A DNA stretch of 22,258 nucleotides from Candidatus Uhrbacteria bacterium (lineage in GTDB: Bacteria > Patescibacteriota > Patescibacteriia > UBA9934 > UBA11717). The stretch's first letter is position 1, and every line of letters starts with the position of its first letter. The translations under genes and the position numbers were made by a program. The notes beneath the pieces were generated by a model, which was not told where the DNA came from, did not search any database, and saw only the letters and a program-made list of their open reading frames with translations. Where the stretch lies: assembly GCA_003509895.1 (NCBI GenBank), contig DOMJ01000043.1:15201-37458 (forward strand). Reading direction: 5' to 3'. Shown in pieces: positions 6,788 through 14,726 of the stretch.

Positions 6788-7974
6788 TGCATGTTAGAAA
6801 AATCAATGTTGCCGCTCTTTCCGGAAAGCGCGTTTTACTCCGCTCGGATTTAGATTTGATTGTTGAACACGGAATCGTTACTCCCGGACAGGTACGATTC
6901 ACTGCCGCCCTTTCCACCATAAAAGAGTTACAGGCGGTAGGCGCACGCGTGATTGTGATTGGGCATCGCGGCCGACCGGAGGGTTTGGATGCTTCTTTGA
7001 GCATTGAGCCTATCGCAAAGGCCTTGATTGCCAAGCTTCCAAAGGAAACAGCACAGTTTGTATCAATGTCCAATCAAAAGGAATTAGTTGCGGCAACCCG
7101 AGCTATGGCAAAGGGGGACGTTTTGATTTTGGAGAATCTTCGGTTTCATCCGGGGGAGCAGAAAAATGACCCGGTGTTTGCAAAGCAATTGGCCGAGCTT
7201 GCGGATGTGTACGTGAATGATGCGTTTGGTAATTGTCATCGCAATCATGCGAGTATGACGGGTATCGCATTGTTTCTTGAAAGTTACGCGGGACCAACGG
7301 TGATGCGTGAACTCGAGGCGTTGGAGCCCGTCCGATCCGTGCAGTCTCATCCATACGTGGCGATCGTGGGTGGCAAGAAAATCTCCTCAAAACTTCACGC
7401 ATTAACGGCTTTACTTGCGGGGGCCGATCACGTGTTTGTGGGCGGTGCGATTGCCACAACGTTTTTTGTGGCACAGGGATTGTCGGTCGGAGCTTCCCTC
7501 TATGAAGAATCAGACGTTGCGCTTGCTGCATCTCTCTTGCAACACTCCTCATTACGATTACCCGTGGACGTGGTTGTGCGCGGAGAAGATGGGACGTATA
7601 GAGGGATTTTGTTAGAGGCGATTCAACAAACAGATGTGATTGTGGATCTTGGACCGGAGTCTATTAGCCACATGCGGTCGGCAATTTTGAAGGCGAAAAT
7701 GATTTTATGGAATGGTCCCGTGGGAATTATTGAAGAGGTGGCTTCTCGTGTTGGATCAGATGCGATTGCGCATATGGTGGCAGAATGTTCACGTGGTTCC
7801 GTGTATGGCGTTGTAGGTGGTGGAAACACGGTGGGACTTTTGGAACAACTTGGAATGACGGATTTTGTGGATCACGTCTCAACAGGAGGCGGAGCTATGT
7901 TAGAATATGTGGGAGGGCAAACAGTGCCTGCGTTGGAAGTTCTTAAGCTTAAGGAGGAAACCTATGTCGGATAA
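6787..7974 (+). CDS. pgk: Phosphoglycerate kinase, divergent
   Basis: Transfers phosphate from 1,3-bisphosphoglycerate to ADP, the first ATP-forming step of lower glycolysis. At 395 residues it has normal length and the main landmarks: IGHRGRPEG (59-67), LENLRFHPGEQKNDP, YVNDAFGNCHRNHAS, GGKKISSK, VDLGPES, LWNGPVG and HVSTGGGAMLEYV. Several usually invariant spots differ. The N-terminal RVDFN reads RSDLD, so the substrate-binding Asn is Asp23, and the nucleotide-side GGGD reads GGGN (about 7815-7826). The TAATG overlap with the DoxX-like gene fixes the start at 6787. The last 11 bases overlap eno. It is probably active, but the substitutions are noted as unusual. Confidence 0.92.
   Translation: MHVRKINVAALSGKRVLLRSDLDLIVEHGIVTPGQVRFTAALSTIKELQAVGARVIVIGHRGRPEGLDASLSIEPIAKALIAKLPKETAQFVSMSNQKELVAATRAMAKGDVLILENLRFHPGEQKNDPVFAKQLAELADVYVNDAFGNCHRNHASMTGIALFLESYAGPTVMRELEALEPVRSVQSHPYVAIVGGKKISSKLHALTALLAGADHVFVGGAIATTFFVAQGLSVGASLYEESDVALAASLLQHSSLRLPVDVVVRGEDGTYRGILLEAIQQTDVIVDLGPESISHMRSAILKAKMILWNGPVGIIEEVASRVGSDAIAHMVAECSRGSVYGVVGGGNTVGLLEQLGMTDFVDHVSTGGGAMLEYVGGQTVPALEVLKLKEETYVG
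7951..7957 (+). promoter_or_regulatory. Strong Shine-Dalgarno site of eno
   Basis: AAGGAGG lies 6 bases before the eno ATG, inside the pgk coding end. It is one of few strong ribosome-binding sites in the window and decides the start at 7964 over an upstream in-frame ATG at 7907. Confidence 0.8.
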
Positions 7975-9235
7975 AATTGATCAGATTCACGCTCACGAGA
8001 TACTGGACTCACGCGGAAACCCAACAGTAGCGGTTTCTGTATTAACGCGCAACGGTGTGTTGGGAACGGCAAGTGTGCCGTCTGGTGCCTCTACGGGTTC
8101 TCATGAAGCATTAGAACTACGAGATGGCGATCCAAAGCGGTACGGCGGAAAAGGAGTTAAAAAAGCTTGCCGAAACGTGAATATGCGTATTGCGCCTAAA
8201 CTGCGTGGGATGCGCGTTACGGATCAACGGGGAATAGATGACCTTATGATTCAACTGGATGGCACAGTCAATAAAAGCCGACTTGGAGCGAATGCGATTT
8301 TAGGCGTGTCGCTTGCCGTGGCACATGCTGCGGCAAAGTCAAAAGAGATGCCGTTGTACGCCTATCTGCGATGGACGTTTGATATTTTGGAGGAGAAGTG
8401 GCGTATGCCCGTACCACTGATGAATATCTTGAATGGTGGATCTCATGCCGACACAAATTTAGATATTCAGGAATTTATTGTGGCGCCAACGGGGATTCGA
8501 TCGTTTCGTGAACGCGTGCGCGCGGGAGCGGAAATTTTTCATGTATTGGGAGATATTTTACATGCGGACGGGTTGGATACAGACGTGGGCAACGAGGGCG
8601 GCTATGCGCCAAACCTTGGAAAAACGGAGGATGCTCTTGTGTATATTATGAAGGCGATCAAAAAGGCCGGATATATTCCGGGAAAGCAGATTCGTCTTGG
8701 ATTAGATATTGCCGCGAATGAATTTTATAATGAGAAGAAGGATCGCTATGTGATGCGCACGGATAAGCGCAAGATGACGGACGGAGCAATGATTGATCTG
8801 ATTGAGGAATGGGTGGATACATACCCATTTGTATCCATTGAAGACGGATTGCAAGAAGATAAATGGGATGAATGGGAAGAGCTTACGCGTCGTATTGGAA
8901 AAAAGGTCTACTTAATTGGAGATGATCTCTTTGTGACAAATCCAAAACGATTACAGATGGGGATTGAGAGAAATGTTGGCAATGCGATCCTGATTAAGTT
9001 TAATCAAATTGGAACCCTTTCGGAGACGGTACAGACGATTCAGCTCGCACAGGCAAACAAATACAAAGTCATTATTTCTCATCGGTCGGGAGAGACAACA
9101 GACACAACGCTGGCAGATTTGGCGGTGGCGGTGAATGCGGATTTTGTAAAAACAGGGGCGCCTTCTCGGTCTGAGCGATTGGTAAAATATAATCGATTGA
9201 TGGAAATTGAAGAAGAGCTTTTACGACGCAAGTAA
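7964..9235 (+). CDS. eno: Enolase (phosphopyruvate hydratase)
   Basis: Dehydrates 2-phosphoglycerate to phosphoenolpyruvate; Mg-dependent and usually dimeric or octameric. The 423-residue product shows EILDSRGNPTV (12-22), PSGASTGSHEA, NGGSHADTNLDIQEF, the general base E211 in GNEGGYAPNL, Mg ligands D248, E293 and D320, the catalytic K345 in LIKFNQIGTLSET, SHRSGETTDTT, and K396 in VKTGAPSRSER. All catalytic residues are kept. It overlaps the end of pgk by 11 bases, is reached through a strong AAGGAGG site, and ends one base before the gpmI start, so pgk-eno-gpmI is a tight unit. Confidence 0.97.
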   Translation: MSDKIDQIHAHEILDSRGNPTVAVSVLTRNGVLGTASVPSGASTGSHEALELRDGDPKRYGGKGVKKACRNVNMRIAPKLRGMRVTDQRGIDDLMIQLDGTVNKSRLGANAILGVSLAVAHAAAKSKEMPLYAYLRWTFDILEEKWRMPVPLMNILNGGSHADTNLDIQEFIVAPTGIRSFRERVRAGAEIFHVLGDILHADGLDTDVGNEGGYAPNLGKTEDALVYIMKAIKKAGYIPGKQIRLGLDIAANEFYNEKKDRYVMRTDKRKMTDGAMIDLIEEWVDTYPFVSIEDGLQEDKWDEWEELTRRIGKKVYLIGDDLFVTNPKRLQMGIERNVGNAILIKFNQIGTLSETVQTIQLAQANKYKVIISHRSGETTDTTLADLAVAVNADFVKTGAPSRSERLVKYNRLMEIEEELLRRK

Positions 9236-9236
9236 C

Positions 9237-10829
9237 ATGCCAGAAGAGGGAACAATGCGACCCAAACCCGCCGTCCTGCTTATTTTGGACGGATTTGGAA
9301 TTGCCCCGGATGATCAAGGGAATGCAATCACGCAAGCACACACTCCCGTAATAGACAGCTTGGTTGCAACATATCCGGCAATGCCTATTCGCGCGTCTGG
9401 TGAGGCAGTGGGATTGGTATGGGGATCTATGGGCAATTCGGAGGTTGGGCATCTCACCATGGGGGCGGGGCGCGTGTATTATCAGTCGCTGCCGCGTATT
9501 GATCGAGCAATTGAAACGGGGGATTTTTTTGAAAATCCGGCGCTGCTGAACATAATGGATGCTGTAAAGAAGACGGACGGGACGCTCCATATAATCGGAC
9601 TGCTCTCGGAGGGTGGTGTGCATGCACACAGCCGGCATTGTTACGCAATGCTGGAGCTTGCAAAAAAACAGGGCCTAAAGCAGGTTGCTGTTCATGTGAT
9701 TTTGGATGGTCGTGACGCGTTGTATAACTCCGGATACCACGCCGTGGAGCTCTTACAGGAGAAAGTAGTTGAGATTGGCATTGGAGAGATTGCGAGTGTG
9801 AGTGGGCGGTTTTATTCTATGGATCGAGACAACAGGTGGGATCGGACGGAAAAAGCCTATCGAGCTATTGTGGAAGGGGTAGGTGTTGAATCCACGGATC
9901 CGCTGCTGGCCATGAAGGAAAGTTATACAAAGGAGATTTACGACGAGGAATTTATTCCAACAGTTATTACAAAAGACGGAAAACCGGTTGCGATGATTCA
10001 GGAGGGTGATGCGGTGTTTGTGTCTAACTTTAGACCGGATCGTGCGCGTCAGTTAACGCGTGCGCTTGTATTGCCAACATTTGATGGATTTCCACGTGAG
10101 TATAAAAACAACGTCATTGTTACGACGATGACGGAGTACGAAAAGGGTTTGCCGGTTGGCGTGGTCTATCCACCCGAGGTGATCACAAAAGGATTGTCAG
10201 AAATTTTGTCAAATACCGGAATGAAACAGCTTCATATTGCCGAGACGGAAAAGTATGCGCACGTGACATTTTTCTTTAATGGTACGCGTGAGAATCCGTT
10301 TCCGGGCGAGGACCGGGTTGTGATTCCGTCTCCGCGCGTGGCATCGTACGATGAAGTTCCTGAAATGAGTGCTGTTGGAATCACGGATCGTATTGTAAAA
10401 GAGGTAAAAGCGGGAACGTATGATGTGATTATTGCCAATTATGCCAATGCGGACATGGTTGGGCATACAGGTAATTTTGAAGCGACGAAGACGGCGGTTG
10501 AGGTTGTGGATACGGCGGTGGGGAGAATCGTGGAGGCGGTTTTGGCAAAAAATGGTGTTGTGTTGATTACGGCAGATCATGGGAACGCGGAGGAGATGTC
10601 TAATCTCACAACAGCGCAAATGGACAAGGAACATAGTACAAATCCTATCCCTTTTATTATTGTGGGAAACGCGTTTGCGGGCCAACCGTCTGTGGTGGGG
10701 GATGTGCCTAACAATGATTTGAGTCTTGTGTCTCCCGTGGGAATGATCGCCGATGTTGCTCCAACGCTTTTGCATATTTTAGGGATTCCAAAACCACAAA
10801 GTATGACAGGTGAATCACTGATTGTATGA
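9237..10829 (+). CDS. gpmI: 2,3-bisphosphoglycerate-independent phosphoglycerate mutase
   Basis: Interconverts 3- and 2-phosphoglycerate through a phosphoserine intermediate with two Mn ions (alkaline-phosphatase superfamily). The product has 530 residues, slightly above the usual 510. Motifs seen: ILDGFG with metal ligand D18, the catalytic Ser68 in MGNSEVGH (65-72), LLSEGGVHAHSRH, HVILDGRDALY (the family usually has DGRDTPP), SGRFYSMDRDNRWDR, NFRPDRARQLT, NYANADMVGHTG and TADHGNAEEM. The ATG at 9237 is one base after the eno stop. A second ATG at 9255, preceded by GAGGG, is an alternative start that would remove six residues. Its ATGA overlap couples it to the PAP2 gene. Confidence 0.96.
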   Translation: MPEEGTMRPKPAVLLILDGFGIAPDDQGNAITQAHTPVIDSLVATYPAMPIRASGEAVGLVWGSMGNSEVGHLTMGAGRVYYQSLPRIDRAIETGDFFENPALLNIMDAVKKTDGTLHIIGLLSEGGVHAHSRHCYAMLELAKKQGLKQVAVHVILDGRDALYNSGYHAVELLQEKVVEIGIGEIASVSGRFYSMDRDNRWDRTEKAYRAIVEGVGVESTDPLLAMKESYTKEIYDEEFIPTVITKDGKPVAMIQEGDAVFVSNFRPDRARQLTRALVLPTFDGFPREYKNNVIVTTMTEYEKGLPVGVVYPPEVITKGLSEILSNTGMKQLHIAETEKYAHVTFFFNGTRENPFPGEDRVVIPSPRVASYDEVPEMSAVGITDRIVKEVKAGTYDVIIANYANADMVGHTGNFEATKTAVEVVDTAVGRIVEAVLAKNGVVLITADHGNAEEMSNLTTAQMDKEHSTNPIPFIIVGNAFAGQPSVVGDVPNNDLSLVSPVGMIADVAPTLLHILGIPKPQSMTGESLIV

Positions 10830-11329
10830 TGAAGGGGTGGGATCATACGGTGAGTCGTGCGCTCTTTTTTTGGGCAAAGAGTACAGGGTGGTCGCGTTTT
10901 TTTGCGATTCTTCTTGCGCGATGGTGGATTTTTCTCTTGGGGGTGGCAGTAGTCGCTGTTGCCTTAAGTGGTGTGAAAAAAATAGAACTGCTTGTCCTCG
11001 CACTGATCTTTGGGTGGGGACTCAATTTGCTTTTTGGGAAATTAAGAACGCGCAAACGTCCCTATACAACGCACGGTTACAATGCATTGATTCCTACGTG
11101 GTTATTAGGGGGATCGTTTCCGTCTGACCACGCGATGATGTCCGCCGTGTTTGGGTCTTTATTGATTCTTGCAGGCGGCGTGTGGATTTGGGTGGGTATT
11201 GTCTTGGTCGTTGGGGTCATGGTAGGACGCGTCATGGTAGGTGTACATTACCCGAGTGATGTTCTTATTGGGGCTTGTATTGGATTTTTAAGTGTCTATG
11301 TTGCCTCTTTCTTGATTTTCTTGTTTTGA
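10826..11329 (+). CDS. PAP2-family membrane phosphatase (BcrC-like undecaprenyl-diphosphatase candidate)
   Basis: The 167-residue product has about five membrane helices and the three-part PAP2 signature: RKRPY (76-80), GSFPSDHAMM with S98, D101 and H102, and R135-x5-H141-x3-D145 in GRVMVGVHYPSD. The PSDH form and the HYPSD motif are close to BcrC, which dephosphorylates undecaprenyl diphosphate to recycle the carrier lipid for peptidoglycan. In motif 1 the usual K-x6-RP is off by one: Lys72 is five residues before the RP. It starts inside the gpmI stop (ATGA). A TGA ends it. The family is sure; the lipid substrate is inferred. Confidence 0.85.
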   Translation: MMKGWDHTVSRALFFWAKSTGWSRFFAILLARWWIFLLGVAVVAVALSGVKKIELLVLALIFGWGLNLLFGKLRTRKRPYTTHGYNALIPTWLLGGSFPSDHAMMSAVFGSLLILAGGVWIWVGIVLVVGVMVGRVMVGVHYPSDVLIGACIGFLSVYVASFLIFLF

Positions 11330-11354
11330 TCACGTAAGCTCTCAAGAGGCGTAA

Positions 11355-11366
11355 CGCCGGACAGGA
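11355..11366 (+). promoter_or_regulatory. Strong ribosome-binding site of the HD-domain gene
   Basis: The sequence before the ATG at 11373 contains GGACAGGAGG, a strong Shine-Dalgarno site with about 6 bases of spacing. A short odd palindrome, GGCGTAACGCC, stands just upstream at about 11347-11357. Most genes nearby lack such a site, so this gene is set apart in its initiation signal. Confidence 0.6.
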
Positions 11367-11372
11367 GGACCG

Positions 11373-12542
11373 ATGACCTACGATTCTCAGTGGGAAGAAG
11401 CATCGTTCCAGACTTGGGCGATGCGTCTTGCGAGACAGTGTAAAAGAGATGGTCGCGACCAGACGGCGCGGCTCTCTCGCTTTTTTGATCAGTACAGGTC
11501 GGGCTTTGACGCGTTAATCGCAACGCCTCGCCTGCAGCGGCTTGCCGGCAGGCGACAGTTTGGCGAGCGACGATTGCGGGTGGAGGATTTCGGTGCGAGC
11601 CTCATCGCTCGTCCGTTTCCCCATACGCGTCTCACGCACGTGCAGCAGGCAGCGGCGCACGCGCTCGTTGCAGGCGTTATCTTGGGGCTGGACACGACGT
11701 CCCTCAAGACACTTGCGTGTGCGGCGCTCTTGCACGACGTGGATCATCCGGCGTTTTCTCATACAGGGGATCGCTGGCTGGTTCGTGTGCTTGGTCTGCC
11801 GGATCACGAGGCACGAGCTTGTGAGACCGTGTGCACAGATGTGCATATCGGCAGAGCCTTGCAGCAATTAGATGTGCTGCCACAGGACGTGGCCGTCGTG
11901 ATTCGTGAAGAGGGGATTCTTGGACGCATTCTCTCGCTGGTGGATACGCTTGCCTACGTTCAGTTGGACGGGCGTATTCTGGGGATCGTGAGATCTCGGA
12001 ACCTCCGTTTAGGTATAGACGTTCTCTCAAACTTTGTGGCGGTACACGCCACGGGGTACGAGGTTCGTCAGATGGCACCGATGCAGGACGTACTCAACCT
12101 GCGCCTCCAGTTGTTTAATGATCTGTACGATAACGTCACAAGCCGCATTAGTGTAGCGGTAGCAGAGACGTTGCTTGATTACGCCTATAAACACGGCATG
12201 ATCACGGAAGAAGACGTCCGTGTATTGAGCTGTGGCGCTATAGAGCAAAGACTCCGTACGGAGTTGTCCGGTCGGGCGGGGTGGCTGGAGTCGGCTATGG
12301 ACATTCTTTTCTGCGGATGGGCAGAAGATGGTCCGTGGAGACTTGCAGTCATGGACACGGAGGAGGAGCTTACAGGGCTGTTGGCGGATAATCCGCGAGC
12401 GTTCGTGAGTCGGCCTTCTTCTAACCGGGCAAAGTCCTACGCATGCTGGTATCCCGGAGATGTGCATCGGGTACTACAGGCGCGAGGGCAGATAGCCTCC
12501 TCTCGCTCCAAGATCTTGGTTGTCATCTATAAGGGCGTCTAA
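11373..12542 (+). CDS. HD-domain hydrolase, SAMHD1/dGTPase-like
   Basis: A 389-residue protein with an HD-superfamily metal-dependent phosphohydrolase core. The order of motifs resembles SAMHD1-type dNTP triphosphohydrolases: H89 in PHTRLTHVQQA, H121-D122 in LLHDVDHPAFSHTGD, H145-E146 in LPDHEARACE, and D191 in LSLVDTLAYVQLD. A helical C-terminal half follows without an obvious second domain. A dNTPase role is plausible, but the substrate is not shown. The gene looks richer in G+C than its neighbours, with more CTC, CGC and GTC codons, a strong ribosome-binding site and its own terminator-like hairpin, so it may have been acquired by transfer. A hairpin (CGCCTGC/GCAGGCG) lies within it near 11534-11560. 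Confidence 0.78.
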   Translation: MTYDSQWEEASFQTWAMRLARQCKRDGRDQTARLSRFFDQYRSGFDALIATPRLQRLAGRRQFGERRLRVEDFGASLIARPFPHTRLTHVQQAAAHALVAGVILGLDTTSLKTLACAALLHDVDHPAFSHTGDRWLVRVLGLPDHEARACETVCTDVHIGRALQQLDVLPQDVAVVIREEGILGRILSLVDTLAYVQLDGRILGIVRSRNLRLGIDVLSNFVAVHATGYEVRQMAPMQDVLNLRLQLFNDLYDNVTSRISVAVAETLLDYAYKHGMITEEDVRVLSCGAIEQRLRTELSGRAGWLESAMDILFCGWAEDGPWRLAVMDTEEELTGLLADNPRAFVSRPSSNRAKSYACWYPGDVHRVLQARGQIASSRSKILVVIYKGV

Positions 12543-12560
12543 CGGCGCCCTTCCTTTATT
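12531..12560 (+). terminator. Terminator-like hairpin at the end of the HD gene
   Basis: AAGGGCG (12531-12537) pairs perfectly with CGCCCTT (12546-12552) around an 8-base loop that contains the stop codon. CCTTTATT follows. The broken T run makes it a moderate candidate. Confidence 0.5.
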
Positions 12561-12569
12561 AAAATCGTG

Positions 12570-12575
12570 TATACT
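12570..12575 (+). promoter_or_regulatory. Candidate -10 element for the guanylyltransferase-mltG pair
   Basis: TATACT at 12570-12575 gives a predicted start near 12582 and a leader of about 20 bases. No convincing -35 stands at 16-18 bases; the preceding terminator hairpin occupies that place. Confidence 0.4.
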
Positions 12576-12601
12576 CGCATGAGTGAATACAAAACAGACA
12601 C

Positions 12602-13654
12602 ATGAAGATTATTCTTTTTGCCGGTGGGGCGGGAACACGCTTGTGGCCATTGAGTCGCACGGCAACACCTAAACAATTTGAACCTTTTTTTGAAGGCAAA
12701 TCAACGTTGCAACTTGCGATTGATCGCGTGCGAACCTTTGGATTTGAGCAGATTTATGTTTCTACAAATGCGGCGTATGTAGATATTGTAAAACGTCAGA
12801 TACCGGAATTAGACCCGACGCATATTTTTTCCGAGCCGGCAAAGCGAGATTTAACGGCAGCTATTGGCTTGGCTCTTGTACGTCTTAAGGCAGAAGGGGT
12901 GAGTGGAACGATTGGGATGTTGTGGGCGGATCATTTGATTGATCGTCCGGAGGTTTTTTGTGAGGCGCTCAACAGGGCAGACGCAATCGTCAACAAATCT
13001 CCTGAGACACTTGTTTTTCTTGGAGAGCGTCCACGTTTTGCCAATCATAATCTTGGATGGATTCATGTAGGCCCAGAACGTACAGAGGGCGTGTACTCTT
13101 TTTTAGAATGGAAGTATCGGCCGGAGTTGGATCTTTGTAAAACACTGATGGAATCCGGCGAATGGTTGTGGAATCCGGGATATTTTGTGTACAACATTGA
13201 TACAATCTTAGCGATCTATAAACAGCGACAGCCGGAAATGCTGCAAGCCCTGCAAGAAATGGTGGGCGATGAGGAGCGTATTGCACGGGTGTATCCAACG
13301 CTTCCTTCTATTCATTTTGATAATGCGATTGCGGAGCATGTGGATCCATCACAAGCGGTTGTTTTGCCCGTAGATATGGGATGGAGTGATCCCGGCACAC
13401 TCTACGCCATGAAGGAGGCGCTTGCAGAAAGTGAGGAGATGAATGTTGTACAAGGGAACGTACTTACGCAGGATTCACGCGATTGTCTTGTGTACAATCA
13501 GGTGGAGGGGCAATTGGTAACTACGGTAGGGCTCAATGGCGTGATGATTATAAATACGGGAGACAGTCTGCTTGTGTGCCATAAGGATTCTGTTCCACAA
13601 ATCAAAATACTTTTGAATCGCATGAAAGATGAAGGGTATGAAGAACGACTTTAA
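12602..13654 (+). CDS. manC: Mannose-1-phosphate guanylyltransferase (GDP-mannose pyrophosphorylase)
   Basis: Joins mannose-1-phosphate and GTP to GDP-mannose, the mannosyl or fucosyl donor for surface glycans. The 350-residue product has the nucleotidyltransferase signature FAGGAGTRLWPLSR (6-19) with Lys24 in TPKQF. It continues with SEPAKRDLTAAIGLA (usual form EPxxRNTAPA), WADHLI, NLGWIHVG, FLEWKYRPEL (where the family commonly has F-x-EKP), WNPGYFVYN and DMGWSDPGT. It stops after the sugar-sensing beta-helix region, with no isomerase domain, so it is the single-function form. The gene symbol follows function; another NDP-hexose donor cannot be excluded. It overlaps mltG by 26 bases. Confidence 0.85.
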   Translation: MKIILFAGGAGTRLWPLSRTATPKQFEPFFEGKSTLQLAIDRVRTFGFEQIYVSTNAAYVDIVKRQIPELDPTHIFSEPAKRDLTAAIGLALVRLKAEGVSGTIGMLWADHLIDRPEVFCEALNRADAIVNKSPETLVFLGERPRFANHNLGWIHVGPERTEGVYSFLEWKYRPELDLCKTLMESGEWLWNPGYFVYNIDTILAIYKQRQPEMLQALQEMVGDEERIARVYPTLPSIHFDNAIAEHVDPSQAVVLPVDMGWSDPGTLYAMKEALAESEEMNVVQGNVLTQDSRDCLVYNQVEGQLVTTVGLNGVMIINTGDSLLVCHKDSVPQIKILLNRMKDEGYEERL

Positions 13655-14675
13655 AAAAACCTCACGGGCCATAAGCGTAGCCGGTCTTGTATTTGTGGTT
13701 ATGGGTTTTTGGCTTGCCGTGTTTCTGGTGCAGGGATTGACAGCCACGTTTTTTGGAGCGCCAGATCAAGATGCGGCGTCTGTCACCATAGAAGTTATTC
13801 CCGGCTCATCGGTGAATACGATTATTGATCAACTGGAAGAAGGAAGGGTACTCAAAAATCCTTTCTGGTTTAAAGTCTATGGACGATTGTCCGGCAAGGC
13901 ACGTTCTTTGCAGGCCGGATTGTTTGAAATACAGCCGGGAACATCCATTAAAACACTCTATGAGATTTTGGTAGACGCTCGTGTTAGTGAGCGTGAGGTG
14001 ACCATTTTAGAGGGATGGACTTTGTCAGACGTAGAATCAATGCTGGTACAGAGAGGCATTGCCTCAGAAAGCGAAGTGATGCAATTGGCGATGGAACCAA
14101 CTGTGCGCGCCGAGTATCCATTTTTAAGTCAAATTCCTCGCGGATTAGACATAGAGGGGTACGTGTTTCCGGAAACGTACCGAGTATTTGCCAATGCAAC
14201 GGCGAAAGACGTGTTGATCAGGGCGCTTAACACGTTCCAGACTCGCATTGTGGAGGGAAAATCTCATCTGCTCCAACGGCAAGATCAATCTTTATTTGAA
14301 ATTGTGGTGATTGCGTCCATCTTAGAACGAGAGGTGCAACGACCGGAGGATATGCGCTTGGTGGCGGATCTGATTTATCGACGATTGGAATTGGGAATGC
14401 CGTTGCAAATGGATTCCACGGTCAATTATACAACAGGGAAGAATGATCCGGGCGTCACATTTGCCGATCGTGATACACCATCCCGCTATAATACGTATTT
14501 GAATACTGGCCTGCCCATAGGCCCTATAAGCAATCCAAGCGAGGAGGCGATTGACGCTGCACTCAATCCAACACGGAATGAGTACCTGTTCTTTCTTACG
14601 ACTTCCCAGGGTGAGGTGATATACGCACGTACGCATGAGGAACATTTGCAAAACCGAGCTCGCTACCTTCCGTAG
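13629..14675 (+). CDS. mltG: Endolytic murein transglycosylase MltG (YceG-like)
   Basis: Cleaves nascent glycan strands in the membrane and is thought to set where peptidoglycan synthesis ends. The 348-residue product has a short basic N-terminus, one membrane helix (about 14-36), a LysM-like segment and the catalytic YceG domain: DIEGYVFPETYRV (174-186), the catalytic Glu233 in ASILEREV, MDSTVNY, and SRYNTYLNTGLPIGPISNPS. The start at 13629 overlaps the upstream gene by 26 bases; an in-frame ATG at 13638 is an alternative that would shorten the protein by three residues. Linkage to a sugar-nucleotide enzyme fits a cell-envelope pair. Confidence 0.93.
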   Translation: MKGMKNDFKKTSRAISVAGLVFVVMGFWLAVFLVQGLTATFFGAPDQDAASVTIEVIPGSSVNTIIDQLEEGRVLKNPFWFKVYGRLSGKARSLQAGLFEIQPGTSIKTLYEILVDARVSEREVTILEGWTLSDVESMLVQRGIASESEVMQLAMEPTVRAEYPFLSQIPRGLDIEGYVFPETYRVFANATAKDVLIRALNTFQTRIVEGKSHLLQRQDQSLFEIVVIASILEREVQRPEDMRLVADLIYRRLELGMPLQMDSTVNYTTGKNDPGVTFADRDTPSRYNTYLNTGLPIGPISNPSEEAIDAALNPTRNEYLFFLTTSQGEVIYARTHEEHLQNRARYLP

Positions 14676-14690
14676 CTGGGACCGTACGCC

Positions 14691-14720
14691 TTAACCGGCT
14701 TTGATGAAATCTGCTATAAT
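14691..14720 (+). promoter_or_regulatory. Extended -10 promoter of pcrA, predicted leaderless start
   Basis: TTAACC (14691-14696), an 18-base spacer and TATAAT (14715-14720), preceded by TGC to give the extended form TGCTATAAT. At standard spacing +1 falls on 14727, the A of the pcrA ATG. No Shine-Dalgarno site is present, only CCCCC. This geometry predicts a leaderless message. Confidence 0.7.
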
Positions 14721-14726
14721 TCCCCC

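Noticed and set aside
11534..11560. CGCCTGC/GCAGGCG palindrome inside the HD gene as a mobile repeat or terminator
   Set aside because: It is a single copy within a coding sequence whose reading frame is intact, and has no T tract.
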